DNA from: Terebella lapidaria
Taxonomy: Eukaryota; Annelida; Polychaeta; Terebellida; Terebellidae
NCBI GenBank assembly: GCA_949152475.1
Contig: OX424568.1
Coordinates: forward strand, 13,491,667 to 13,555,666
Direction of reading: 5' to 3'
DNA length: 64,000 nt
Position 1 is the stretch's first letter; every line of letters begins with the position of its first letter. This document shows positions 1 through 10,125 of this stretch, one piece after another. The notes beneath the pieces were generated by a model, which ran no database searches, was not told the origin of the DNA, and saw only the letters and a program-made list of their open reading frames with translations. A program made the translations under genes and the position numbers.

Positions 1-62
1 ACGACGGACGACGGACGCAACGCCACGGCAATAGGTTATCGGACCAAAGGTACGGTAACCTA
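1..62. repeat. Dispersed repeat fragment at the window edge
   Basis: This segment matches 35,874-35,936 closely: both carry a run of GACGGAC-type words, then CAACGCCA, then ATAGGTTATCGGACCAAAGG and TACGGTAACCTA. A related GTTGCGTCCGTC motif lies at about 60,868-60,890 in the opposite orientation. It is therefore a fragment of an interspersed family cut by the window edge. Family and full length cannot be judged here. Confidence 0.7.
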
Positions 63-208
63 ACAAGAGAAACCGAACGATATTACAAAATTCCTGAAAC
101 ACAGCTGGAATTTTATAGAAGAAGAAGCAAAATATTAGGCCACCTCAATAACACAATCACATGTTCAAACCTATTAAAAACAATTAGTGAAACACACAAA
201 ATAAAAGC

Positions 209-243
209 CCACACACACACAGACACACACACACACACACACA
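209..243. repeat. (CA)n microsatellite
   Basis: An almost perfect CA dinucleotide run with one GA interruption. The rest of 63-775 is AT-rich and shows no gene or recognisable repeat. Confidence 0.95.
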
Positions 244-782
244 AATAAATGTTATTACTCATTAATATTAAAAAATATTCATGGATTTTCCTCATTCATA
301 TATTTATTTCAAATCATGAGCATCATCATGAGCATTTTTATCATTGCAAATTGCTACAATGCCTTGTCTCCTCGTATATTAATTTTGGGCTATAGTTCTG
401 CACTTCCGAGATGTATTTCGCTGAAAATCGGTGTGGTTTTGTTTTATACATGCCCAAAAGGCTGCGCCATTTGTCAAAATTAAAGACAAAGCCGATGATT
501 ATAGAGATCAAACACAGTACACACTATTCAGCAAATGTAAATTACACAGGAAACAGACATCGTGTTAGAGTTCAGTTTCTTCACCACGGTTAGATTATTT
601 ATCATAGAACAATGACCTACTGTATGTTTTCAGGTTTACCTCAACACTTGGTGTATGATGTTCTAATTTTAATCCATCCACAGTGAAAAATAAACGAGAC
701 AACAGAGGTTGATTGCTATCCATATTGTTACTGTAGTATAGACCACCCTGGGAACAATTACCTTTATGAGCATCTGAGCATT

Positions 783-918
783 ACGGTGGCTCATATTCGC
801 CAGATGGAGGAATGCACGTTTTTCTTTCTGTATTACAGCGTTATTACACTGTAATAAGAGCGTTATAACGCTCTAAAAAAATTTGCGTTCCTCTATGTGG
901 CGAATATGAGCTTCCGTA
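783..918. mobile_element. Palindromic MITE with target-site duplication
   Basis: The two ends are inverted copies of about 40 bp: the left arm runs from ACGGTGGCTCATATTCGCC and the right arm ends GGCGAATATGAGCTTCCGT. The inner part is also palindromic (GCGTTATTACACTG and related words). The direct repeat GAGCATT flanks it at 776-782 and 919-925, as expected of a 7-8 bp target duplication, for example of a hAT-type element. There is no coding capacity. It sits about 45 bp beyond the last recognisable Helitron coding sequence. Confidence 0.85.
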
Positions 919-964
919 GAGCATTGACGATTAATCTTCATTCAAACTACATGTATTTAACGCT

Positions 965-1491
965 TCATTGACTTGCGGCACAAAATATTTTCAGTGGATC
1001 GCAATAGAGTGTTTCCATGCTATTGACGAGCGTCTGGCTGGTGGCATCTGATGGAATATTGATGTTGAAATCACCACAAACAATCATTGGTTCGCTCGCA
1101 GGGAACATATGAAGAAGTCTTGCAGTGCGTCCAGGAACGTCTTGCTGTTTGTGGTCGGTCGTTTGTAGATGGTGACCAGGATGAGAGGCTAAGATTGAAC
1201 AGTGACTTGGACAGCCAAGTATTCTAATCCTGGTAGATCGGGAAGCTGAGCTCTGCAATATGGTTGGAAATCATCCTTCGCCATCACCATAATGCCACCT
1301 TTCTCTACATCACTGTCTTGCCTGTCTTGTCTGAATGCCACCATGTTGGCATGTACTATGTGTACAGGGTGGAGAACACTTCGCGGTGACAGATATGTTT
1401 CTGTGAAGCAGAACACGTCTGTGTTTTGTAAATGACTTGCTTTCTGTAAGTCTGGAAGGTGTTTGAGATACGACCTGACATTGAGACACAC
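965..1491 (-). pseudogene. Helentron endonuclease domain, frameshifted and truncated
   Basis: Two overlapping minus-strand frames (1,491-1,189 and 1,258-965) carry the ordered motifs of an EEP/AP-like endonuclease: CLNVRS near the start, CFTETYLSP with the catalytic Glu region, and IVCGDFNINIP with the conserved GDFN. A YKRPT-like motif lies between them in a third frame. The C-terminal His/Asp motif expected further on is not seen, so the 3' end is missing or unrecognisable. A LINE endonuclease is possible in isolation, but the position directly after a Helitron helicase on the same strand argues for the fused Helentron domain. The frame changes make it non-functional. Confidence 0.75.
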
Positions 1492-1549
1492 AAGTCGCAG
1501 GTGTTGATATGGAACCTCCAGCTCACTACCACTGGGAAGTTGTTGTTCC

Positions 1550-3305
1550 TCAGGCGTTGCATTTCCTGTGTGACCTTGAGATTTGCACGGATTCCAGTTG
1601 CATCAAAATCAGTGATGAATAGTCCTTGGAGTTTTTTTTTACTCTGCTGAAGGCAACATATGCTTGTCCTGGCATAAACGTTCGCCTGTTTTTCTTCATT
1701 GATACAACAATTGTGTCGAGCGTTTTGCCCTGAACTTTGTGGATTGTGCAAGCCCAGCACAGTGTCAGTGGAAATTGTCTCCGGGTCATCTGGACATGCT
1801 CTCTTCCCCGACCAACAGCGAATGTTGCATGTCTGATGATAGGAATTTCTCCAGGATGTTGATATAACGATATTGGCTTTTTGATGCAGCATCCTGTCCA
1901 ACACGTTCACTGTCAAATATGACAAGGATTACACCAACGTCTTCACCAGTTGTTTCAAGGCTGATTATTTGTCCGCACGCGCCATTCACCAAGCCATCAG
2001 CAACGTTATAATTTACAATGAGAATTACCCTGGCGCCAACTGCGATGCTGAGGACGTCACGTAACCCTCCACAATCAGATGTCTTGCTCAGAGCTGTCAA
2101 ATTCAGCTGACGAGTGTGCTTGTTTTTGTGTAGTCTACTGATTTGATGTTCCATATATTGGCTCCTAATGCTTCGAGATGTCTTGAATTATGTTGGTCTA
2201 CTTCAGCGTTGGTCCTGAAAACGTGGAGCGCATCATGTGTATAAATGGGATCATTGAGATCTATCATAAGTGATTCGAGTACCGTGAGGTCTTCTTCAGT
2301 GCATGAAGCAGTACGCACATGATTGAGCAATTGTGCAAACTGGTGTTCGCCCTGTTGCCGCATGCTCTCAGTCAGTTCAACCATCTGGAAACATTCCTGC
2401 CAGAGGGAACCATGGAGTTTTGCATAGTCGTCTGACGGCAGACTGAACAAGAGATCCTGTCCAACAGGTTGAAGCTGGTAGAAGTTGCCAACAGCTGAAA
2501 CACTAACTTGGCCAATTTTGTGTTGCCTGACAGATTCATCAGTTCTTCCAGGCGGCGGGGTATTTGATACCTCATGTCTGATCCAACCATGGAGATTTCG
2601 TCAATAATCAGAAGTCTCAATTTCCTAAGACGTGCACGAAGTGTGTTCAGTTTCTCAGAATTGAGAGTTTGGAAAGTCTTTTGTTTTGAGTTTCCACCAA
2701 AGAGGAATGCTGAATGTAGCGTCATCCCATCATTATTGGAAGCAGCCGTTCCAGTGAAGGCAGTGAGCAGGACAATCACGTCATCAGGCTCATAATGGAT
2801 TAATTTGATGATATGACTCTTTCCAGTTCCTCCTGGACTATTTATGAAAAGTCTGTATGTTGGTGGTTCCCGTCCAGATTTCAATGCTCTCACAGTACCC
2901 TTGCACCACTTGTGATAGACCACTATGATTTCCTGCTGTTTAGGATTCAGGTGTCTCATCATGGTTCGGTATACTTCTGGTGTTCAGCAATGTGTAGTTC
3001 GCTTCAGAAGTATACCTGACATGAAGCTCAGCATTCCTGTCTTGGTTTTGACCATGGTCACTGAGATCAGGGTTGTTGACAACATCTGCAAGATCAACGT
3101 CTCTCCAGCACATGGCCTTCCTCTCCCTAATCGCCTTGTTCCTGTTCAGCTCCGATAGCGAGAAGATCCCATGCATGTACTGGGGGACCGAAGTCTTCCA
3201 AATCGTCCAGGGCTTCATCAACAGCATCGGCCTTATGAGTGTAGTGCTGCTCGTTTGACTGGATTGTGTCTTGCACCTCTTCATAATGTGCACGATATGT
3301 CTCAT
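1550..3305 (-). pseudogene. Helitron Pif1-like helicase, broken across several frames
   Basis: The domain is a superfamily 1 (Pif1-type) DNA helicase that unwinds DNA during rolling-circle transposition. Walker A is NSPGGTGKSHII (about 2,812-2,847), Walker B is LLIIDEISMVG (about 2,580-2,615), and the C-terminal motifs are [16 protein letters not shown] (about 1,706-1,755) and [11 protein letters not shown] (about 1,640-1,675). The motifs come in the right order but in four consecutive overlapping frames (2,962-2,372; 2,450-2,103; 2,154-1,786; 1,789-1,550), implying at least three frameshifts. A further frame at 3,305-2,940 corresponds to the poorly conserved linker. The assignment is secure from the motifs; the copy is dead. 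Confidence 0.88.
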
Positions 3306-3842
3306 TGTTGCCTTTTAGATTTTCCTCTTCATTGGCCAGTTTAGCACCAACAGATTTCGAAACTTTGACTCACCCTCTTCTTTTGCTTTGTGAATCAGAT
3401 CACAGATTCTTTTCGACGCTTGTGCTTCTGGCCCTTGCCATCTTTGAGGGTGATTCTCTCAGATTCATGGGTAGATTCTTGGTTGTTGTGCACATCTGGT
3501 TGATGATCATTATCTGTGTTGTCGTCTCGTTGATTCTTGCAATGGGTGGCTGCGAAAGTAGCGAGACACATCTCTTCCAGAGTGTTTGGTCGTGCTGCAT
3601 ACCTCTCATTCAAGCCACTGAAGAACAAATCTTCAGAGTCATTATCCATCTCCTGTATGGCTGTCATCGGCTTCAGCATGCGGATACGTCTCTCTTTGGG
3701 ACTAGCGTTCACAAAAATCACCTGTCTGCTTTGACTGCTTCAGTGGTAAAGACAGCAAACGGTATGCTGCTTCTTGGGCACTTACTTCCCTGTGTGTCAG
3801 AAAATTAATGTGGACCCAAGTTTTTGCAGCTGATGTTTGGTG

Positions 3843-4733
3843 CACTGGGTGTAAACGGTGCAGTGATAAATTTTCGTTGTAAGGGCGCGGTTCGTAAATG
3901 TACAAGGGCCAGCCTTGGAGACTGGAAAAACCCAGGATCAACACGGGAACGTGAAGGTTTGTTTCTCATTCCTGTGCTGTGTTTCGGGAATATGTTGTGA
4001 CATAACGATGTATTGATAAATAGATTTGTTATACATGTGTACACATGTGAGTATAGACCATAATACCACTCTTTTACTTCAATTACACATATTTCTTGTG
4101 AGTTTATTAATGAAAACACATTGACAGGTTATTAATCGTGTCATTGTTGTCAATTCAGCCAAACAAAATGATTGAGACGTCAGTATATATGTGATTAATT
4201 AGATAGCATATGATTTTGCGCTGATTCAAGCCCTAAGACTACGGAGCCCTTTCACCGCTACGAATTCACATGCAACGCCCTGTGACCGCAATGAATGGCC
4301 CATGCAGCACTACGAACATATCGACATCAAAAATACTGAGGTAATTCACGTGAATAAGCTTCAATATCCAACAAAGCATACCCAAATATTCACATTAAGT
4401 ACTGATTTGATATATATTTAGCAATCTTACCTGGATTCATTCCGATCTTTGAAGTTTCTTTTAAAAACGCAGCGAATGGTATATACAAATTGAGAATTAC
4501 TTCGAAAAGCGAGTATAATAATAATTGTTATCGTTCACACCCATCATTCACAATAATAAAAATTCGTAGTCGTACCAATCAAATTTTCCGGAAATTCCTC
4601 TCGATGTGGAATATAATGTGTACAAAATGGATATCATGGCTCAGAAAAAAACGGAAACGTTCCTTCGCCCTTGCAGATTTACGAACCACGCCCTTACAGC
4701 GAAAATTTATCACTGCACCGTTTACATCCAGTG
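3843..4733. mobile_element. Non-autonomous TIR element (~0.9 kb)
   Basis: Inverted repeats of about 65-70 bp end this segment. The left end begins CACTGGGTGTAAACGGTGCA; the right end, read inward on the other strand, begins CACTGGATGTAAACGGTGCA and continues nearly identically. The interior is AT-rich and has no convincing reading frame. No clear flanking direct repeat was found, so the superfamily stays open. It abuts the 5' limit of the Helitron remnant and may have interrupted or replaced the missing Rep part. A similar sequence between about 4,667 and 4,735 on the opposite strand is simply the second terminus. Confidence 0.8.
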
Positions 4734-5612
4734 AAAGTAAACCACCCATTATTTTCTTGTGACTACCCTATATATGCGGACACAATGTGCGATTATATAT
4801 GCAGTTATATATCCAATCGTATTTTATTTATTTGTGGTGGACGGCGTATTTTATTCATTTATACTATCACACTATCTCTGTCATTACGTTATGATAAATA
4901 GTCACCTGATTTGTTCTGGTCTGTATTATCATAATGCTCAATCCCCCAGCCTCTCGCGGTGATAAGCGAGACTTCGGATAAGGTCATTCTGATCTATGTT
5001 AATTCTTAGAGACAGAGGAAATACTTTTCTTACAATACTAATAAAGTTGGAATCAATTTTAAAATCAGCCAAATTTAGCATTCTTGTTTGTCACGCAAAC
5101 TTGAAAGTACATCTCGAGGTAGTCGGGAATATATAGGAAATATGCACGGTTCGACAACAGATACTCAGAAAATTGCCGTTAATCGTGCATGAAAACAGTG
5201 GATAGAGAATGATCGGCCTGCCTACATTGCCGGTTGCCACAGTATCTAGACAAATACCAATGACGTCATCAGACTGTGTATAGAACTCGCCCAAATGGCG
5301 GGCCGCTTTCAGGAAAAAAAATTATGCAAATCTTGATTTGGAAATTCAATTTAGGCACGTAATACACATTTTCAGACCCAAATTTGTACGATTGATTATT
5401 CTATAGACAAAATAAAGCTATCGCAAAATGAATAAATCATGTCAATGTGATTATAGCTTTAATTTCATCTCCCGCCACCTCCCCATCGGTATTTTCTAAT
5501 GATGTAAAATTCATATTTGTATATGTTCTTCTTAGTACAGTCTATATTGTATGTCTTTCGGGCCGCCTTTCGGGGCAAGTTATCGGTCTGTTTTTAGTGG
5601 TGTGTAAACAAT
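4734..5612. other. Intergenic, no gene seen; one CRE-like palindrome
   Basis: AT-rich sequence without a supported gene. A perfect TGACGTCA (CREB/ATF-type) palindrome occurs at 5,261-5,268, about 25 bp before a small GC-rich patch (AAATGGCGGGCCGC, about 5,293). No reading frame follows it convincingly, so regulatory function is speculative. Confidence 0.5.
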
Positions 5613-5617
5613 AGGTT

Positions 5618-7412
5618 CACGGTGAGGAACCTGAGCGACAATCCTCGGAGTGAGCGACAATCCTCGGAGTCGATTCAGATGAACCTCGGATGAAATCTGT
5701 CAATACACAGCTTTGTTGTCCTATAATTATGTGTATTTGAGGAGTGTTTGGTGCGAATGTGATCTACAAACATGTTTTAGAGCAATATAAATGTGTGCTG
5801 TAGTGACATAAACCCACAAATGTGCCGTATGCAGTCGGTACTCATCAAACAATACGCACAACAACTCTGGTGTATGCACGGATTGGGCTGGCTAAAAACT
5901 CGATAATCGGCTGGCTAAAAATGGATAAACATGAATGATACATGTTAAAGTCGATCGCCCTTTGCGCCTACTGCAATCCAAACACATCCTCCATATCTGT
6001 GCACATGTGTCATTGTATAAAGTGATGGGAAAATGCTAGAAAATACCTAATTTCGTGATTTCCCACTCTGCAACGAACATCCTTGGCACGCTGAAAACAA
6101 CAGCCAGGTTTTTGACGGGGATTATGGAAAAATGCTAGAAAATACCTAATTTCGTGATTTCCCACTCTGCAACGAACATCCTTGGAACTATAATTACCGG
6201 TATGCAACGTTTATCCACGGAGTAAAATCCGGTTTTCATTTGTTTTATAATCATATCATTTGAGTGTGTCCTTTCGCGGGCAGAATAATGAAATATTAGT
6301 GCATGTAGCACCAAAAAACGACTAGTATAGATACACATCTACTCGTTTTCAATGCATTTTGATGCAGTGATTCGATTGTTTAACACATGTTTCTCTTGAA
6401 ATTTCCTTTCTGGAAGCGGTATGACAAATTAAGTTTAATTCCATGATAATTCAATTACAATCTTGACACAGGGCCATGATCTTGAATATCTTAGCTTTTC
6501 ACTTCATACATATGAAACACCCATTTCTCAATCTACGCCCAATGGTCGAAATCCGTTAAATGTACATGTCTTCAGAAAAGTACAATCATAACACATGATA
6601 ACACATAATTATGAAGTTATTACCTTACCAAACTGAAATAAAATTATTTCGAATCGAGTTTCATACTTCTCAGAATTTATTGTGAATGCTTCCCAACGTC
6701 TCACATGCCAGTCAGTCTATAATATGTTGAAATGTCTGTCCGTAACCATTGGACGCGCAAATCAAGATGTATACTCTGCTATATAGCATTAATGCCTATA
6801 GATCTAGACACGTATATGGATGCAATGAATCTTAAGAAGTTTTTTTTTTCATCCAAAATTTTTTTTTAATCAATTATTCAAATATCACAGCTTTAATAGC
6901 GCTTTCTCACACAATCAATGGAAATAGCATCCGAAGATTAATGTTGCAACAACGAGGATTGTCGTTGCACCCGTTTATGCCGTATTTTTCTCAGCCAGAG
7001 AGAAATAAAGTCGACATTTCTCCCAGTAGCTGATATCTCATGTAACACATGACCATTGCAAATCATACTTGATTGTCTATAAGCTGTAACTATTCAGAGT
7101 TCATGACTGATACACATCGAGGCAAGTGCACCCATGGGATGAACGCAGGGCGTGCCGACAAAACGCGGTATATTAACATGCTATAGCCATACGATTGGAA
7201 CAAACTGTTCCCTGATGTGACCAAACATTCACACATCCATTCCGCATACATTACCAACAATATACAATCATAACTATAATCTTTTTAGTCTGTTTTCCAT
7301 CGCGCATCGCTGTTGTCCTCGGCTTTCGTATAAAAAAACCCCGAGGTTCATCTGAATCGAATCCGAGGATTGTCGCTCACTCCGAGGATTATCGCTCAGG
7401 TTTCCCAGCGTG
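5618..7412. mobile_element. 1.8 kb non-autonomous TIR transposon, Transib-like ends
   Basis: The ends are inverted repeats of about 70 bp. The left starts CACGGTGAGGAACCTGAGCG and the right, on the other strand, starts CACGCTGGGAAACCTGAGCG. Both contain two tandem copies of GAGCGACAATCCTCGGA (with small differences) followed by ATTCAGATGAACCTCGG. A 5-bp direct repeat, AGGTT, flanks the element at 5,613-5,617 and 7,413-7,417. CAC-starting termini plus a 5-bp target duplication are the Transib/RAG-superfamily pattern (Transib consensus CACWRTG), but no transposase frame is present, so that assignment is inference. The interior is AT-rich and non-coding. Confidence 0.8.
6026..6187. repeat. Two ~62-bp direct copies inside the 1.8 kb transposon
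   Basis: The stretch from AAATGCTAGAAAATACCTAA to GCAACGAACATCCTTGG occurs at about 6,030-6,087 and again, almost identically, at about 6,128-6,185, a period of about 98 bp. It is a recent local duplication inside the element. Confidence 0.9.
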
Positions 7413-7417
7413 AGGTT

Positions 7418-8769
7418 GTACATTATGCTCACTCTAGTCTAGTCTTACTTTGGATACGAAATCTACCATGTTGAGTTGCCTTTCTAGTCTGTTTTAATCA
7501 CATATATTCGTAGTATATATCTCAAAGTATACCTCCAGTGTTGTGTTATCTTTTCCAATCATCATGTCTTCAAATCATACAGACCATTGTTCACCCTCTC
7601 TAGATTTCTACTGATACAAATTATCTAGGCAGTTTGCGCCTAAACTGTTCAATCACCACATATATACTCGATGTGGACTTTTGAGAGCAATTTGGGAATT
7701 TGATTACATTCGGGCTTGATGGACACACTTCGTTTGTTTATAAGGTGCATAATTTTGTGTTAAGACGTGTGGAAATACGACTCGGACGGGCTGTAATCGT
7801 CCAAATTATTGTGCACATCTTTTGTCATCTTTTGAATGGGTCGCTTTAAAATTTAGTTTTGAGAAAAATATTCCATACTTTCGAAGGCAGTTGCATTGAG
7901 TTGTAATTGCGTGTATGTATAATAATAGGGCATGGTAATTTCATTGTCACTGTACATTCATGACAATTCTATTGTTTGCGCCAGAAACATATCAGGAATA
8001 TCGGGTAGTAACCTAACTGTCATGCTATCTTTGTTTAACAAATTCACAAAATAGTATGCGGACCCAGAAATTCAGTGATTGAACTAAATTCAACATAATT
8101 ATTGAAGTTATTAAGGGAGTGCGCTCCAAACAATGAGGTAAAGAGGGTATTTTTTAAAATAAATAACTGTATCAACATAGTCAAGAGCTTCAAAATGACT
8201 TATTTTATATAGTAATTGATCAGTATCCTAAAACTGAATAGAAAATAGGGGGTCAACGCATCCGTTCGCATGTAAAACATGATGCAAAATATGAATATGG
8301 ACAACAAAGTGGTGAAAAAAATATGTCATTTTAGATATATGTTTGTGATATTGATCGCATATGTCGAAAAAGCCAGTACGAAGAGAAATAATTTTGAATT
8401 TGAAGAGATCATATTCAAGAAAAAACTTTCAAATTTTGTCTCTTCGTTACCTCACTGTTTGGAGCAGACTACTTTAATATAGCCAGGTATAAGTTATGGT
8501 CTTTAGTATAAGTAAGTCTGCAATGGAGAAATACCCATCGACATTTAATAAACTGGGGAAAGAACCTAGAACGCCAAATTCTCTCCAAAGTACGGATGTA
8601 ATATGAATACTTCTTACTTATGCCGATTATAATAGATTCTTTTACGTTTGTTCTTGAAATCATGAAAATTTGGATGTATTGGTGGTAATAGATTGATACT
8701 TACATTCAAGCTAGTACATATGACGTGTGTTTACAAGTAGGCAAACAATCTGTTCATATGCGTATTCAC

Positions 8770-8814
<45 letters not shown>

Positions 8815-9189
8815 TATTCGAACTATGAGGGTATGTAAATACATAAGTGAATTACCTCTCACATGAACTACACACATGTCCCATAGCTCAGCTGTGCCAC
8901 TAAGTCCGAGGACTGTAAATCCCACAACCATACAACATATACACAACTTTTTTTCAATACATCAGAGAGAGCGACATAGCCAAATTAGAAACGCATGATA
9001 TATATAATGGTGAATAATATACGATGATAAAAACACACCGAGTCATCCACTACCGCCCAAACCCACCCCAAACCCCATCCCTTACCACCCACTCACCTTT
9101 CATGAAGCGTAGTTTCTTATAATTTATTTTAGAAGTTTGTCATTGCCACTGTATACCACCTTGGATTAGAATTATTACTGATAATTATT
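7418..9189. other. Intergenic stretch with a (GA)n microsatellite
   Basis: AT-rich DNA with no supported gene. It holds a GA dinucleotide run at 8,775-8,811. Short frames occur on both strands (for example 8,279-8,482 plus) but show no known motif and no splice pattern. Confidence 0.7.
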
Positions 9190-9247
9190 TCAACCGGGAA
9201 GAATAGGTCTTAGGTGATATAATACTATTGTTCGATTGGTTGATATA
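9190..9247 (-). pseudogene. LINE reverse transcriptase remnant, part 2 (downstream of the LTR insertion)
   Basis: On the minus strand this segment continues the frame of the LINE fragment at 20,271-20,470 once the inserted LTR element is removed. It reads NQSNNSIISPKTYSSRLK before a stop, which fits the tail region after the WNSL-type motif in jockey/CR1-like reverse transcriptases. It is short and weak alone; the call rests on the reading continuing across the LTR element's target site. Confidence 0.5.
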
Positions 9248-10110
9248 TGTAAAGTTCGGTGCCCGCTACAGGGCGCCGCTCTCTACGGTAACAACTACAA
9301 CCAGGTAACAGCACCTCCGGATCGGATCCAGAACATGCGGAGCGGGTTCCGCACATCCGGAACGGGTCCCGCACATCCGGAACGGGCTCCGGAACGAGTC
9401 CCGCACATCCGGAACGGGACTCCGCACATCCGGAACGGGCTCCGCATATCCGGAACGGGTCCGGCCGTCATACATCACAACATAACACATATCATCATCA
9501 TCACCTTATCTACAACATGCACATTATACATTCGTTATGGTAATGTAGCCGTGTGTAGAGTCCGAGGAGCCATGGAGCGGCTCCACGGAGCACGTACACG
9601 TGGGCATGTTGCTGGCCGGTCTCGCCGAAGGCACTGTCACAGAGATAGAACTCTGAGCCAGCCCGACGGTCTGCCAGAGCCTGTGTCACACGTCCCGGGA
9701 AGGGAGAGAACTGGCGATCCACAGGGCTTACGCCCCCGAGTCAGCAACTTGTCTCTCCCAGCCCGGGCCTCCCCATGGAAATCGTCCCCAGGGCTCTAAG
9801 AGCCCACTACTCCTGACCAGGGAACGCAAAGCTCATGGCGAGCCTTGCGTGCGTCCTGTTCACTCTCTCTCGGACAATCTCCTCGATCGAGTCGCTTCCA
9901 GTGTATATATAATACACCACAAGCTGTAGGGCGCACGCGAGGTCTAATCGATCCATTGTTATAGTTTACTGGAGCGTAAATTACAATACGTCGCCGTGGC
10001 AACGCACGCTCGAACGGAGCATGTCAAAACAAGGCCAAGTACGAAAAGGCCACATAAATGGCATTTATGTTTACAATCACCTGCCGCGTGCTTAGGGCAA
10101 AATCGCCACA
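9248..10110 (-). repeat. 3' LTR of the Ty3/gypsy element (left copy)
   Basis: 863 bp, starting TGTAAAGTTCGGTGCC on the plus strand and ending CTTAGGGCAAAATCGCCACA; the TG...CA limits are typical. It carries about five tandem copies of a unit containing CATCCGGAACGGG (about 9,350-9,462) and a TATA-type palindrome GTGTATATATAATACACC (9,901-9,918). Its partner is 19,408-20,270. Confidence 0.95.
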
Positions 10111-10125
10111 TTACCCCCTTCTTAC
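10111..10125 (-). promoter_or_regulatory. Polypurine tract of the Ty3/gypsy element
   Basis: Read on the minus strand the sequence is GTAAGAAGGGGGTAA, immediately before the 3' LTR. This is the expected place and composition for the plus-strand primer of LTR-element reverse transcription. Confidence 0.8.

Larger units (their letters stand above)
965..3830 (-). mobile_element. Decayed Helentron-type Helitron (RepHel-endonuclease remnant)
   Basis: Minus-strand coding remnants follow the order expected of the C-terminal two thirds of an animal Helitron Rep/helicase protein: a linker (about 3,830-3,395, with the family-typical THREVSAQEAAYRLLSLPLK and KERRIRMLKPM), a Pif1-like helicase (about 3,300-1,550), then an exonuclease-endonuclease-phosphatase domain (about 1,491-965). 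A C-terminal endonuclease is the hallmark of the Helentron/Helitron2 group. The replication-initiator (HUH) domain that should lie upstream is not visible: the remnant stops at about 3,830, next to another transposon. The pieces lie in several frames, so this copy is inactive. Helitrons move by rolling-circle replication. Confidence 0.85.
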
